A stretch of 64,000 nucleotides of DNA from Kordia zhangzhouensis (GTDB taxonomy: Bacteria > Bacteroidota > Bacteroidia > Flavobacteriales > Flavobacteriaceae): assembly GCF_001005305.1 (NCBI RefSeq), contig NZ_LBMH01000013.1, forward strand, positions 1 through 64,000, written 5' to 3'. Every line of letters starts with the position of its first letter. Position 1 is the first letter of the stretch. The translations under genes were made by a program, and so were the position numbers. This document shows, in pieces, positions 1-9,062 of the stretch. The notes beneath the pieces were generated by a model. That model worked only from the letters and a program-made list of their open reading frames with translations. It searched no databases and had not been told where the DNA came from.

Positions 1-136
1 TCCTTCTCTTGATGGTATTAGATGTATATTTATGATAGTTCCTTATTTTATTTAAAAATAATATACTAATAGCCGAATTGATTCTTTTTGCTAAAAAAAG
101 GGAAGTTAAGGTACTGATTTATAAGCATTCTGCCAA

Positions 137-814
137 TTATTTTTTATTTTTTTTTTGAACTGACCATTTATCCGTCAATTCAATAAATGAAAAAGGCAAA
201 GCAGACGGTTGTCTTTTTAATTGATTATTATTGAATGCTCGTTGCAAAATATCTTCTATTAGGTAGTCCTCATGATCTAATTGCGGTTGGAATTCTCTCT
301 TGAGCGATATATCGAATAGATTGGCTGTAGTATTATACCAAAAGGCTTTCCATCCACTTCTGAGTCGTTTGATAAGACTAAAAGCTGTCTCTCCTGTTTG
401 CCTATGAATCAACTTTACCAATATTTGCCCTTCGGTTTTTGTTAACTTTTTGAGTTCAGCCGTTAATTCTTCTTCTATATATTTTTGTACTCTTTTGGTG
501 TAACGTCTTTTTTGGGATTTTGATTGTATTTGATCAAGACGTTTATTCAATTTAACCAAACGTTCTGCCGCCATTTTTGCATATGGATACACTTTGAGTG
601 TTTTTCTCCGTAATATAAGATATTTAATGCGTTCGTCTTTGGAAGAGAATTTAAGCTTGTTTAGCACTATTACTTCATCCAACTCAATTGTAGTTTGCGG
701 AATACTATCACCTTCAATAAGGAATTGTTTGACTTTTGTTGTGTCTTGCGTAATAATTTGCGCATGAGACACAAGAGAAATTAGAAGCAACAGTATGAAA
801 CTAATTCTTTTCAT
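137..814 (-). CDS. DUF4294 domain protein, exported
   Basis: The protein begins with a hydrophobic signal peptide (MKRISFILLLLISLVSHAQ), so it is probably periplasmic. After it come a basic helical region rich in Lys, Arg and Glu and the conserved YPYAKMAAERL stretch that I associate with the DUF4294 family of Bacteroidota. No catalytic residues are known to me. The reading frame extends seven codons further upstream from a TTG, but the ATG at 814 places the signal peptide at the very N-terminus and is preferred. It diverges from the M42 peptidase gene. Function is unknown. Confidence 0.75.
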   Translation of the reverse strand: MKRISFILLLLISLVSHAQIITQDTTKVKQFLIEGDSIPQTTIELDEVIVLNKLKFSSKDERIKYLILRRKTLKVYPYAKMAAERLVKLNKRLDQIQSKSQKRRYTKRVQKYIEEELTAELKKLTKTEGQILVKLIHRQTGETAFSLIKRLRSGWKAFWYNTTANLFDISLKREFQPQLDHEDYLIEDILQRAFNNNQLKRQPSALPFSFIELTDKWSVQKKNKK

Positions 815-923
815 GAATGATTTGGGATTCTTCAAAATTTATATCAAATGTAATAATTCATTCTCTTATAACTATAAATTCTGTCTTAATATTATTATTT
901 TCGTCAGAACAAAATTTGATTTT

Positions 924-2012
924 ATGGCAAAAAAGAAAATAATCAATAAAAAGTCTATGGCTTTTTTGGAAAAATATTTGAACAACGCTTCTCCAACAGG
1001 TTATGAATGGGACGGACAAAAAATCTGGATGGATTATTTAAAACCTTATGTAGATGAATTTATTACAGATGCATACGGAACAGCCGTTGGTGTAATTAAC
1101 CCGAAAGCCAAATACAAAGTAGTAATTGAAGGACATGCAGATGAGATTTCTTGGTATGTAAATTATATTACAGATAATGGATTATTGTATGTAATCCGTA
1201 ATGGAGGAAGCGACCATCAGATTGCACCATCAAAGTGGGTTAATATTCATACAAAGAAAGGCATTGTAAAAGGTGTTTTTGGTTGGCCCGCTATTCACAC
1301 TCGTAACAGTTCTAAAGAAGAGCCGCCAAAATTAGATAATATTTTTATAGACCTGGGATGTAGCTCAAAAGAAGAAGTTGAAAAGTTGGGTGTACATGTT
1401 GGCTGCGTTATTACTTACCCAGATGAGTTTCATGTTTTAAATAAAGATAAGTTTGTATGTAGAGCCATCGATAATAGAGCCGGAGGATTTATGATTGCAG
1501 AAGTAGCTCGTTTGCTTCATGAAAATAAAAAAGAGCTCCCTTTCGGATTGTATATTACAAATTCTGTTCAGGAAGAGATTGGTTTACGAGGCGCTCAAAT
1601 GATTACAGAAACAATCAAACCGAATGTTGCTATCATTACTGATGTTTGTCATGATACAACCACTCCAATGATAAATAAAATTAAGGAAGGAGAAACTAAA
1701 ATCGGAGCTGGGCCTGTAATTTCATATGCTCCTGCCGTTCAAAATAAGTTACGCGAACGCATTATTGAAACTGCAGAAAGCAAAAGTATTCCTTTTCAAC
1801 GTATGGCTGCGAGTCGTTCTACAGGTACCGATACAGATGCGTTTGCTTATAGTAATGGCGGCGTTCCTTCTGCATTGATTTCACTTCCATTGCGTTATAT
1901 GCATACTACAGTAGAAACTGTACATAAGGACGACGTAGAAAATGTAATTCGTTTGATCTACGAAACTTTATTAACTATTAAAGAAGGAGAAACGTTTAGT
2001 TATTTTGACTAA
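924..2012 (+). CDS. M42 family metallopeptidase (glutamyl aminopeptidase-like)
   Basis: This 362-residue cytosolic protein matches the M42 aminopeptidase family, which removes N-terminal residues from peptides with a two-metal centre. The expected metal-site motifs are visible: GHADE (residues 70-74), AIDNR (181-185), QEEIGLRGA (216-224), and a late STGTDTDAF segment followed by a His in RYMHTT. M42 enzymes often form large tetrahedral assemblies, which is family knowledge. The open frame extends 43 codons upstream from an earlier ATG, but that extension is low-complexity; the ATG at 924, starting MAKKK, fits the family. It ends at a bidirectional terminator. Confidence 0.9.
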   Translation: MAKKKIINKKSMAFLEKYLNNASPTGYEWDGQKIWMDYLKPYVDEFITDAYGTAVGVINPKAKYKVVIEGHADEISWYVNYITDNGLLYVIRNGGSDHQIAPSKWVNIHTKKGIVKGVFGWPAIHTRNSSKEEPPKLDNIFIDLGCSSKEEVEKLGVHVGCVITYPDEFHVLNKDKFVCRAIDNRAGGFMIAEVARLLHENKKELPFGLYITNSVQEEIGLRGAQMITETIKPNVAIITDVCHDTTTPMINKIKEGETKIGAGPVISYAPAVQNKLRERIIETAESKSIPFQRMAASRSTGTDTDAFAYSNGGVPSALISLPLRYMHTTVETVHKDDVENVIRLIYETLLTIKEGETFSYFD

Positions 2013-2036
2013 AAAGCTTCTTTACTACTATTATAT

Positions 2037-2077
2037 AAAAGCGACGCAATTTTAAAAAATTGCATCGCTTTTTTTTA
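2037..2077. terminator. bidirectional intrinsic terminator
   Basis: Inverted arms GCGACGCAATT and AATTGCATCGC, with one mismatch, are flanked by A-rich and T-rich tracts. It separates the convergent M42 and M28 peptidase genes. Confidence 0.8.
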
Positions 2078-2096
2078 GGGACTTTTTGTAAGAAGA

Positions 2097-3491
2097 TTAT
2101 CCCTTTATCTTTTTCGGCTTAACAGTCCCATATTTATCAAATAAATATACTAACGATGTCATTGTTGCAGCGCCTAATTCTAGTTCACGTTTGTTAACAG
2201 CATCAAATGTATCATTAGATGCATGGTGATGATCAAAATAGCGTTGTGAATCAGGTCGCAATCCTGCCAGTACAATGTGGTCATTTTTTAATGGTCCAAT
2301 ATCAGCTCCACTTCCCCCTTTTTCAAAATAGTGAATTAAATAGGGCTTGAATAATTTTTTCCAGCTTTCAACTTGCGCAAAATTTTCATCAGAACAATCA
2401 AACGAAAAACCTCTTGGTGTAAACCCTCCAGCATCACTTTCTAATGCAAATACATGTTCTTCTCCTTTTTCTTTGACTACTTCTGCATATTTACGGCCGC
2501 CTCGAAGCCCATTTTCTTCATTCATAAAGAGTACTACTCGTATAGTACGTTTAGGTTTGTATCCTGTTTCTTTTAATAAACGTAATACTTCCATGCTTTG
2601 TACAACACCAGCTCCATCATCATGAGAGCCATCTCCTAAATCCCAAGAATCTAAATGACCTCCTACAATAATAATTTCATTAGGAAATTCACTTCCTGTG
2701 ATTTCTCCTATGACATTATGTGATTTTACATCTTTGTATTGTTTACAGTACATGGTAAACCCAAACTTTGTGTTAGCATTTTTTTGAAGTTGTTTACTTA
2801 ATAGGTCTGCATCATTTGTACTGATTGCCGCTGCCGGAATTCGATTTTCAACCGGAACATCGCCATAACTCATTGCGCCTGTATGCGGATAATCGTCCAT
2901 TCGCAAGTTCATAGAACGTACTACAACTCCAACTGCTCCATATTTTATCGCTTCTTTTGCTCCCGAATATCGCTGGTCTACACATCCTCCATATGCTTCA
3001 AACGTACTAATTAAATCGGCTTGCATTGGGCGATTGTAGAAAACAATCTTTCCCTTGATTTTTTCTTCTCCCAGCGCTTCCAATTCCTCCAATCCTTTTA
3101 CTTCGACTACTTCTGCCTCTACACCTCCTTGTTTTGTTGCTATAGAACCACCTAAAGCACAAATCTGCAATTCTCTTTTCCCTGCATCTGTTAGCATGTA
3201 TGCTTCTTCTGCTCCTCCTCGTTCCCATTTTGGCACCATCACTTCTTGTAGCCAAACTTTGTCTAAACCTAATTTTTCTAGTTCCGTTTTGGTATATTGA
3301 ACAGCTTTAGCAGCATTGGCAGAGCCTGAAAGTCGTCCACCAATTTCATTCGACAAATGATCTAACCAAGCATAACTTTGTCCGTTGGTTAATGATGTAG
3401 AATATACTTTTTTAAGTTGTTCTTCATCTGTCGTTTGGGAAAACCCAATGGCTGTGAATAATAAAATTGTGAGAATTGAGAGTTTTTTCAT
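2097..3491 (-). CDS. M28 family zinc peptidase, exported
   Basis: This 464-residue protein starts with a signal peptide (MKKLSILTILLFTAIGFSQ) and carries a protease-associated insert followed by an M28 catalytic domain. Zinc ligands are visible in GGHLDSWDLGDGSHDDGAG, NEENGLRGG, ESDAGG and the C-terminal HHHASNDTFD. M28 enzymes are aminopeptidases or carboxypeptidases acting on exported peptides, so this one probably acts in the periplasm or outside the cell. A short gap separates it from the PPK2 gene upstream on the same strand, so the two may be cotranscribed. Confidence 0.9.
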   Translation of the reverse strand: MKKLSILTILLFTAIGFSQTTDEEQLKKVYSTSLTNGQSYAWLDHLSNEIGGRLSGSANAAKAVQYTKTELEKLGLDKVWLQEVMVPKWERGGAEEAYMLTDAGKRELQICALGGSIATKQGGVEAEVVEVKGLEELEALGEEKIKGKIVFYNRPMQADLISTFEAYGGCVDQRYSGAKEAIKYGAVGVVVRSMNLRMDDYPHTGAMSYGDVPVENRIPAAAISTNDADLLSKQLQKNANTKFGFTMYCKQYKDVKSHNVIGEITGSEFPNEIIIVGGHLDSWDLGDGSHDDGAGVVQSMEVLRLLKETGYKPKRTIRVVLFMNEENGLRGGRKYAEVVKEKGEEHVFALESDAGGFTPRGFSFDCSDENFAQVESWKKLFKPYLIHYFEKGGSGADIGPLKNDHIVLAGLRPDSQRYFDHHHASNDTFDAVNKRELELGAATMTSLVYLFDKYGTVKPKKIKG

Positions 3492-3506
3492 GGTTGTTTG
3501 ATTGCT

Positions 3507-4385
3507 TTATTCAGATTCAAGTTGTTTTTTGTACAATTCAAGATTTGCTTTGATATCATCATCTAATTCTGGCTCTTGAATATCATCATACTGCTTTAAT
3601 GTATCATAAATAATTTTTGCCACAATATAACGTGCGGTAGATTTGTCATCGGCAGGAATTGTAAACCAAGGCGCATGTGACTTACTTGTTCTATTTAATG
3701 CATCTTCATAACATTCCTGGTATTTTTCCCAAAGTCTTCGCTCTTTTAAATCGCCAGGAGAAAATTTCCAATTCTTTTCTTTAAGTTCCAAGCGGCGTAA
3801 CAATCGATCTCTTTGTTCTCTTTTAGAAAGGTTTAAGTAAAATTTAAAAATAATTGTTCCATTTTCTGCTATGTGCTTTTCAAAATTATTGATTTGCTCA
3901 AAGCGTTTTTCCCAAAATTCATCCGTAATATCTTCTACACTCTCTATATGAGGCAGATTTTCACTCATTATATATTCTGGGTGCACACGCGTAACTAATA
4001 CATTTTCATAATGTGTTCTGTTAAAAATAGAAAATTTACCTCTTGAAGGTAATGCAATATAATGTCGCCACAAATAGTCATGCTTTAGTTCTAATTCTGT
4101 AGGAACTTTAAAACTATGTACTACGATTCCACGCGTATTAAAATCTTTAAAAACTTCTCGAATCAAGCTATCTTTCCCTGCTGTATCCATTCCTTGTAAG
4201 CATACTAATACGCCATATTTTCCATGGGCATACATAGTGTCTTGTAGTTTTCCTAGTTTTTCTCGAATCTCTTCTAATTCGTTTTTGATTTCTTTTTTAG
4301 ATTCTCCCAAATCGAAAGTAGTGCTTACTTCCTTCAATTTGATAGGATTCGTTACTTTGAATGTATCGATATCAAAATGCTTCAT
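3507..4385 (-). CDS. polyphosphate kinase 2 family protein
   Basis: A 292-residue cytosolic kinase of the PPK2 family, which moves phosphate between polyphosphate and nucleotides (AMP, ADP or GDP depending on class). Walker A is GMDTAGKDS at residues 65-73, and the lid/substrate region RGKFSIFNRTHYENVL lies near 115-130. A single PPK2 domain is present. The class, and so the nucleotide specificity, cannot be settled by eye. It lies 15 bp upstream of the M28 gene. Confidence 0.88.
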   Translation of the reverse strand: MKHFDIDTFKVTNPIKLKEVSTTFDLGESKKEIKNELEEIREKLGKLQDTMYAHGKYGVLVCLQGMDTAGKDSLIREVFKDFNTRGIVVHSFKVPTELELKHDYLWRHYIALPSRGKFSIFNRTHYENVLVTRVHPEYIMSENLPHIESVEDITDEFWEKRFEQINNFEKHIAENGTIIFKFYLNLSKREQRDRLLRRLELKEKNWKFSPGDLKERRLWEKYQECYEDALNRTSKSHAPWFTIPADDKSTARYIVAKIIYDTLKQYDDIQEPELDDDIKANLELYKKQLESE

Positions 4386-4474
4386 GCGTTACTTTTTTTT
4401 CTTTGAAGGCTAAATATACGGATTGTACTTTACATTTTTCGTAGTTTAGCGAACTCTAATAACCCGTATATCAT

Positions 4475-5686
4475 ATGAAGCATCAAAAAAATATTTTATT
4501 TTTCTTTTTGTGTGTAACATTTTCATTGTTTTCTCAAAACAATCAAGACTCTATTCCTGCTTTTCAAAAGAATGGAATTTCAAAAACAAGTATTGTATCT
4601 ACCAATCCTTTTGGAGTTTTTATTTCTCGCCTCAATCATAATTTTAAACAGAAAGCATCACGAAGACTTGAAATAGATATTACTTTAGAAAGTGGAAATG
4701 TTTGGGGACCTAATGTTAAAACATACATTCCTAACGATCCTGCATTACAAAGCCAAATGAGCAACATTGCTTGGTATAGCAGACAATATTTTGTAGATGA
4801 AGAACAACTAGATGCTGGTTATTTTGAAATAGAAACCGATGGAGTTATTAAAGGATTACGAGGCAATTTGACGATTCCTACCACAAATAAACAAGAATTG
4901 ATTGTTGGATTTAGAGCTTTTGTACTGACCAATGGAAAGTTTCCTTTTTCTTCTTTTACTTCAGATCGATTTATTGAGTTTTTTCATGACAATATTGCTG
5001 GCGGTGATGACCCTTTTGACCGTCGTGTTTTTGGTTTAGATAAAGCCAAGTTTTTATACATTGATAGAGAAGGAAAATCGTTTGATCTTGGGAATGGTGA
5101 TTTTTTGACTGCAGGAATTGAGACTCATTATTACTATTACCCTACATTTTTAAATGAAAAAAACATCTATTTCAATCTTGGAGCACATTTGGGAACCAAT
5201 CTTTCTAAATATAATATGTCGGTAGATTTTGGGGCTTCTGTTGCTGGTGTGAAACAATTTGACTTGAATGATCGCAATTTCATGCTTTTAGGACTCGGAG
5301 CAAATGTGTTACGCAAAAATGCTATTGAACTACAAAATGATAATTTCGATTTCGGAACCAACGACTTTATTGGAAGCTTTGAAGCCAATGCAGAATACAC
5401 CTTTATTTCAAAAGGAAAAACGTACCACTCTTTTGGATTAAGTTATTATATGCAAACCAGTTTTCATCAAAAAGATGAAGATAATTACAATATATATGTA
5501 AGAGATGATGAAGCTTTTAATTCTTGGGGACATGGAACACGTCATTTATATAAAAACAATGATTATTGGACATTGATGTACACCTTTACCCGAAAAATAT
5601 CAACTTCTTTTTATATTCAACAGGATTTTACAGTAAATAACAATCCTGATTTACAGACAGGTGTTAGCGTAAAGTTTTGCATATAG
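4475..5686 (+). CDS. putative outer-membrane beta-barrel protein
   Basis: A 403-residue protein with a signal peptide (MKHQKNILFFFLCVTFSLFSQ). The rest has alternating aromatic and polar strands, with many Tyr, Phe and Gly, and ends VSVKFCI, which resembles a barrel end. I do not recognise a named family. It probably sits in the outer membrane; ligand and role are unknown. A -7-like element (TAGTTTAG) lies about 30 bp upstream. A strong terminator follows. Confidence 0.6.
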   Translation: MKHQKNILFFFLCVTFSLFSQNNQDSIPAFQKNGISKTSIVSTNPFGVFISRLNHNFKQKASRRLEIDITLESGNVWGPNVKTYIPNDPALQSQMSNIAWYSRQYFVDEEQLDAGYFEIETDGVIKGLRGNLTIPTTNKQELIVGFRAFVLTNGKFPFSSFTSDRFIEFFHDNIAGGDDPFDRRVFGLDKAKFLYIDREGKSFDLGNGDFLTAGIETHYYYYPTFLNEKNIYFNLGAHLGTNLSKYNMSVDFGASVAGVKQFDLNDRNFMLLGLGANVLRKNAIELQNDNFDFGTNDFIGSFEANAEYTFISKGKTYHSFGLSYYMQTSFHQKDEDNYNIYVRDDEAFNSWGHGTRHLYKNNDYWTLMYTFTRKISTSFYIQQDFTVNNNPDLQTGVSVKFCI

Positions 5687-5710
5687 AAAAGTTAAAAACT
5701 GTGACAATAA

Positions 5711-5743
5711 AAAAAAATCAGCTCTTAAGAGCTGATTTTTTTT
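5711..5743. terminator. bidirectional intrinsic terminator
   Basis: ATCAGCTC and GAGCTGAT arms with a short TTAA loop are flanked by A- and T-tracts. It separates the convergent barrel-protein gene and the four-gene ABC/MscS/regulator operon. Confidence 0.9.
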
Positions 5744-5746
5744 GTT

Positions 5747-6910
5747 TTATTTAGAAGCAAAAAGCTTTACATCATTTTCGGTAACTTCTTTACCACTAAG
5801 AATAATCAATCGTTCTACTACATTTCTTAGTTCTCGAATATTTCCTGTCCAATCATATTCCTGCAACAACTTCACAGCTTTGTCTGAAAAATTCTTTGTA
5901 GCAGTTCCTTGTTCTTTTGCTATTTTAGATGAAAAATGCTCAATCAATAGCGGAATATCATCTCTACGATCATTAAGAGCTGGGACTTTGATTAAAATAA
6001 CAGCCAACCTGTGATACAAATCTTCTCGGAATTTTCCGTCTTCTATTTCCTTTTTTAGATTTTTATTTGTTGCTGCAATGACACGTACATTAACTTTAAT
6101 GTCTTTATCACTTCCTACACGTTGCACCTTACTTTCTTGCAAAGCTCGAAGTACTTTTGCTTGCGCAGAAAGACTCATGTCTCCAATTTCGTCTAAAAAG
6201 ATTGTTCCTCCATTGGCAGCTTCAAATTTTCCAGCTCTATCCTTATTCGCACTGGTAAACGCTCCTTTCACATGACCAAACAATTCACTTTCTATTAATT
6301 CACTTGGAATAGCAGCACAGTTTACTTCAATCATAGGGCCCGCACTACGATCGCTTTTTTGATGCAACCAATGTGACACTAATTCTTTACCTGTACCATT
6401 AGGTCCTGTAATAAGAACACGAGCATCCGTTGGCGCTACTTTTTCAATAATATCTTTAATTTGTTGAATGGCTTCAGAATCGCCAATCATTTCGTAATTC
6501 TTGCTTACTTTTCTTTTTAAGCGTTTATTTTCAACAACTAGTTCTTTTTTATCTAATGCATTTCGAACAGTATTTAACAAACGATTCAAATCTGGCGGTT
6601 TGGATATATAATCAAAGGCTCCTAAGCGCATTGTATTTACAGCCGTGTCAAGATCTCCATGACCAGAAATCATAACAAAAGGAATTTCTGGTTTTATTTT
6701 TTTGGCAGCTTCTAATACTTCCACACCATCCATTTTTGGCATTTTTATATCGCATAATACCAAGTCAAAATCTTCTTTTTTGACCATTTCGATTCCAGCT
6801 AAACCATCTTCGGCTTCAGACACTTCATAAGTATCATTTTCTTCGGATAAAATTTTAACTAAGACTCTACGGATAGCAGATTCATCTTCTATAACAAGTA
6901 TTTTAGGCAT
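5747..6910 (-). CDS. NtrC-like sigma-54 response regulator lacking a DNA-binding domain
   Basis: The 387-residue protein has a receiver domain (phospho-acceptor Asp54 in VLCDIKMPKMDG, ISKPP near 104) and an AAA+ sigma-54 interaction domain from about 140, with Walker A GPNGTGKE (169-176) and Walker B GGTIFLDE (234-241). The sigma-54 contact loop, normally GAFTGA, reads GAFTSA (216-221). The protein ends soon after the WTGNIRELRNVVERL region with no Fis-type helix-turn-helix, so it may act without binding an enhancer. It is the last gene of a tight operon after MscS. The partner kinase is not in the window. Confidence 0.9.
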   Translation of the reverse strand: MPKILVIEDESAIRRVLVKILSEENDTYEVSEAEDGLAGIEMVKKEDFDLVLCDIKMPKMDGVEVLEAAKKIKPEIPFVMISGHGDLDTAVNTMRLGAFDYISKPPDLNRLLNTVRNALDKKELVVENKRLKRKVSKNYEMIGDSEAIQQIKDIIEKVAPTDARVLITGPNGTGKELVSHWLHQKSDRSAGPMIEVNCAAIPSELIESELFGHVKGAFTSANKDRAGKFEAANGGTIFLDEIGDMSLSAQAKVLRALQESKVQRVGSDKDIKVNVRVIAATNKNLKKEIEDGKFREDLYHRLAVILIKVPALNDRRDDIPLLIEHFSSKIAKEQGTATKNFSDKAVKLLQEYDWTGNIRELRNVVERLIILSGKEVTENDVKLFASK

Positions 6911-6911
6911 C

Positions 6912-7745
6912 TTATTCTATTTTTGAATTGTAAATGTGTACATCTCGCTGTGGAAATGGAATGGTTATTTTGTGCTCTCTAAACAATCGGTCTACTTCAA
7001 AACGCAAATCGCTTAGTATTAAAAAAGCTTTAAAACTGTCTTCTACAGTAACCACTAATTTAAAGTCCAAAGAACTGTCTCCAAAGTTAGTAAAAAGGAC
7101 TGTGGGTTCGGGAATTTTTAGTACTTCTTTATGATTTTCGGCTACTTGAATCAATATTTTTTTTACCAAAGCCACATCACTTCCATATGCTACTCCAACC
7201 GTAATACTTTCTCGTGTAGTCACTCCGTTTTGCGTCCAATTGTACAAACTATTTGTCAGGTATAAATGATTGGGTATAATCAAAACTTTATTATCAATTG
7301 TAACAGCTCTTGTGGTTCGTAGTTTTATTTCTTCTACACGCCCTACTTTTCCTTCTATTTCAATAATATCTCCCACATGAACAGATTGATCAACTAGAAT
7401 AAAAATTCCCGAAATGATATCTTGAAATAACGTTTGTAATGCTAATCCAATTCCAATCAATAGTGCTGCTGAAGCCGCAAAAATACCCGTAACATTTACA
7501 CCAACAGCATTCAAAGTTACCAAAACAATAACCACATAAGTAAACCATCTGGCATATGAAAAGACTGTTTTGAACTTTAGTTTACTTTCATTATGTAATT
7601 TTCGGGTAATAAATCGCTGGAAAAGTTTTAAAAGTAAATTTGCCAATATCAATACAATGCATAAAACGAGAATGTGCTTAACACTTATCTCAATTTTAGT
7701 TCCAAAGTGAATTGATTTATTTAATATTTCGTTGATTTTATCCAT
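6912..7745 (-). CDS. MscS-family mechanosensitive channel
   Basis: A 277-residue small-conductance mechanosensitive channel. Three N-terminal membrane segments lead to the pore helix, with the Gly/Ala-rich stretch LLIGIGLALQTLFQDIISG, and then the cytoplasmic beta domain (VHVGDIIEIEGKVGRVEEI). Channels of this family release solutes on hypo-osmotic shock. The gene starts directly after the ABC permease stop codon and ends 1 bp before the response regulator, so all are likely cotranscribed. The coupling suggests an envelope or osmotic stress response, which is inference. Confidence 0.92.
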   Translation of the reverse strand: MDKINEILNKSIHFGTKIEISVKHILVLCIVLILANLLLKLFQRFITRKLHNESKLKFKTVFSYARWFTYVVIVLVTLNAVGVNVTGIFAASAALLIGIGLALQTLFQDIISGIFILVDQSVHVGDIIEIEGKVGRVEEIKLRTTRAVTIDNKVLIIPNHLYLTNSLYNWTQNGVTTRESITVGVAYGSDVALVKKILIQVAENHKEVLKIPEPTVLFTNFGDSSLDFKLVVTVEDSFKAFLILSDLRFEVDRLFREHKITIPFPQRDVHIYNSKIE

Positions 7746-9059
7746 TTAGTATTTCAACCATTTAAAGATTTCTTTATAGCTTGGTTTCTTACCATACATT
7801 AAAATACCTACTCGGTAAATTTTAGACGCAAACCAAACTGTTCCCGAAAAGGAAATATACAAAATAACAACGGATAGTAATTGTTGCCATATGGGAACTC
7901 CAAATGGAATTCGCATAAGCATAACAACTGGTGACGTAAGTGGGATATACGAAAACACAGTAGCTACTACTCCGTGAGGATCTTCAAGAACTGTAAATCC
8001 ACCTACATAAACAGCCAACACCAATGGCATTATAATCGGCATCATAAATTGTTGTGTATCCGTTTCGTTATCAACCGCTGCTCCAATAGCTGCATATAAA
8101 GAGCTATACAGTAAGTAACCTCCAATGAAAAACACAAAGAAGGCAATGACCAAATTAGCCAACGGTAAACTTTGAAAAACACCTGCAATTTGCGCTTGTA
8201 TATTCGGATCTACTCCTTGAGCTAACAATTCTTGTTGTGGTGTTTGCATTCCGGAAAGATCTACTCCAAATACCATCGAAAATATAATCAACATTACTCC
8301 TCCTAAAATTACCCACATTAAAAATTGAGTAACTCCAGCCAAGGAAGTTCCAATTATTTTTCCCATTAATAGTTGTACGGGTTTTACAGAAGAAATAATG
8401 ACTTCTATAATTCTATTGGTTTTTTCTTCAATAACACTTCTCATAATCATATTCCCATAAATGATGATGAACATAAATAGTAAGTATCCGGCAGCAAGAC
8501 CAAAACCTAGTTTGGAATAGTTGATAAGTTTTGAGGTGCGTTCTCCAGAAAAAGTTTCTTGTGCAATGTTAACATTTGTCTGTGAGTCTTGAACTAAGGC
8601 AATATCTACTCCATTTCCAATCAAAGTTTCATCTGTTAGTTTTTTACTAAGTACTTGTTCTAAATGAGAAATGAATTTTTGCGAAGGTGAATCTTCTGAA
8701 TAGAATTTAATTTGTTTGGCAATTTCTTCAGGAGTCGAACTATTTTGAATGTATAACAATCCGTATTGTTCCGTTTCTTGCACTTGCTTCTTAGCATCGT
8801 CAAGAGAAATTCCTGTAAGTAGCGTAAATTTAGTATTGGATTCTTCATCTGTTTCTTGTGTAAATACTTGAGAGATTGTCCCAGTTTCATCTACAATAGA
8901 AACAGTTCGTTCTTTATTATTATTGAGTTGCGTCAAATATGTAATTAACATAATCAGTCCAATAAAAATTAGTGGACTTAAGAAGGTCATGATTATAAAT
9001 GACTTATTCCTAACCTTTGTTAAATACTCTCTCTTGATAATTAGTGGTAAGTGATTCAT
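7746..9059 (-). CDS. ABC-2 type exporter permease (NatB-like)
   Basis: A 437-residue membrane permease. An N-terminal membrane helix (about residues 22-44) is followed by a large extracytoplasmic domain and then a C-terminal block of about five helices containing the conserved IEEKTNRIIEVIISSVKPVQLLMGK segment region near residue 215. This layout matches the NatB/ABC-2 family that pairs with a NatA-type ATPase. The substrate is unknown; some relatives export sodium or drugs. It lies 3 bp downstream of the ATPase gene. Confidence 0.88.
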   Translation of the reverse strand: MNHLPLIIKREYLTKVRNKSFIIMTFLSPLIFIGLIMLITYLTQLNNNKERTVSIVDETGTISQVFTQETDEESNTKFTLLTGISLDDAKKQVQETEQYGLLYIQNSSTPEEIAKQIKFYSEDSPSQKFISHLEQVLSKKLTDETLIGNGVDIALVQDSQTNVNIAQETFSGERTSKLINYSKLGFGLAAGYLLFMFIIIYGNMIMRSVIEEKTNRIIEVIISSVKPVQLLMGKIIGTSLAGVTQFLMWVILGGVMLIIFSMVFGVDLSGMQTPQQELLAQGVDPNIQAQIAGVFQSLPLANLVIAFFVFFIGGYLLYSSLYAAIGAAVDNETDTQQFMMPIIMPLVLAVYVGGFTVLEDPHGVVATVFSYIPLTSPVVMLMRIPFGVPIWQQLLSVVILYISFSGTVWFASKIYRVGILMYGKKPSYKEIFKWLKY

Positions 9060-9062
9060 GTC

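Noticed and set aside
1-136. Possible gene end at the left edge
   Set aside because: No open frame with sensible composition was seen; only AT-rich sequence downstream of the DUF4294 gene.
3007-3300. Open frames on both strands inside the M28 peptidase gene
   Set aside because: They lie in other frames of a well-supported gene, have biased composition and no recognisable domain or start signal.
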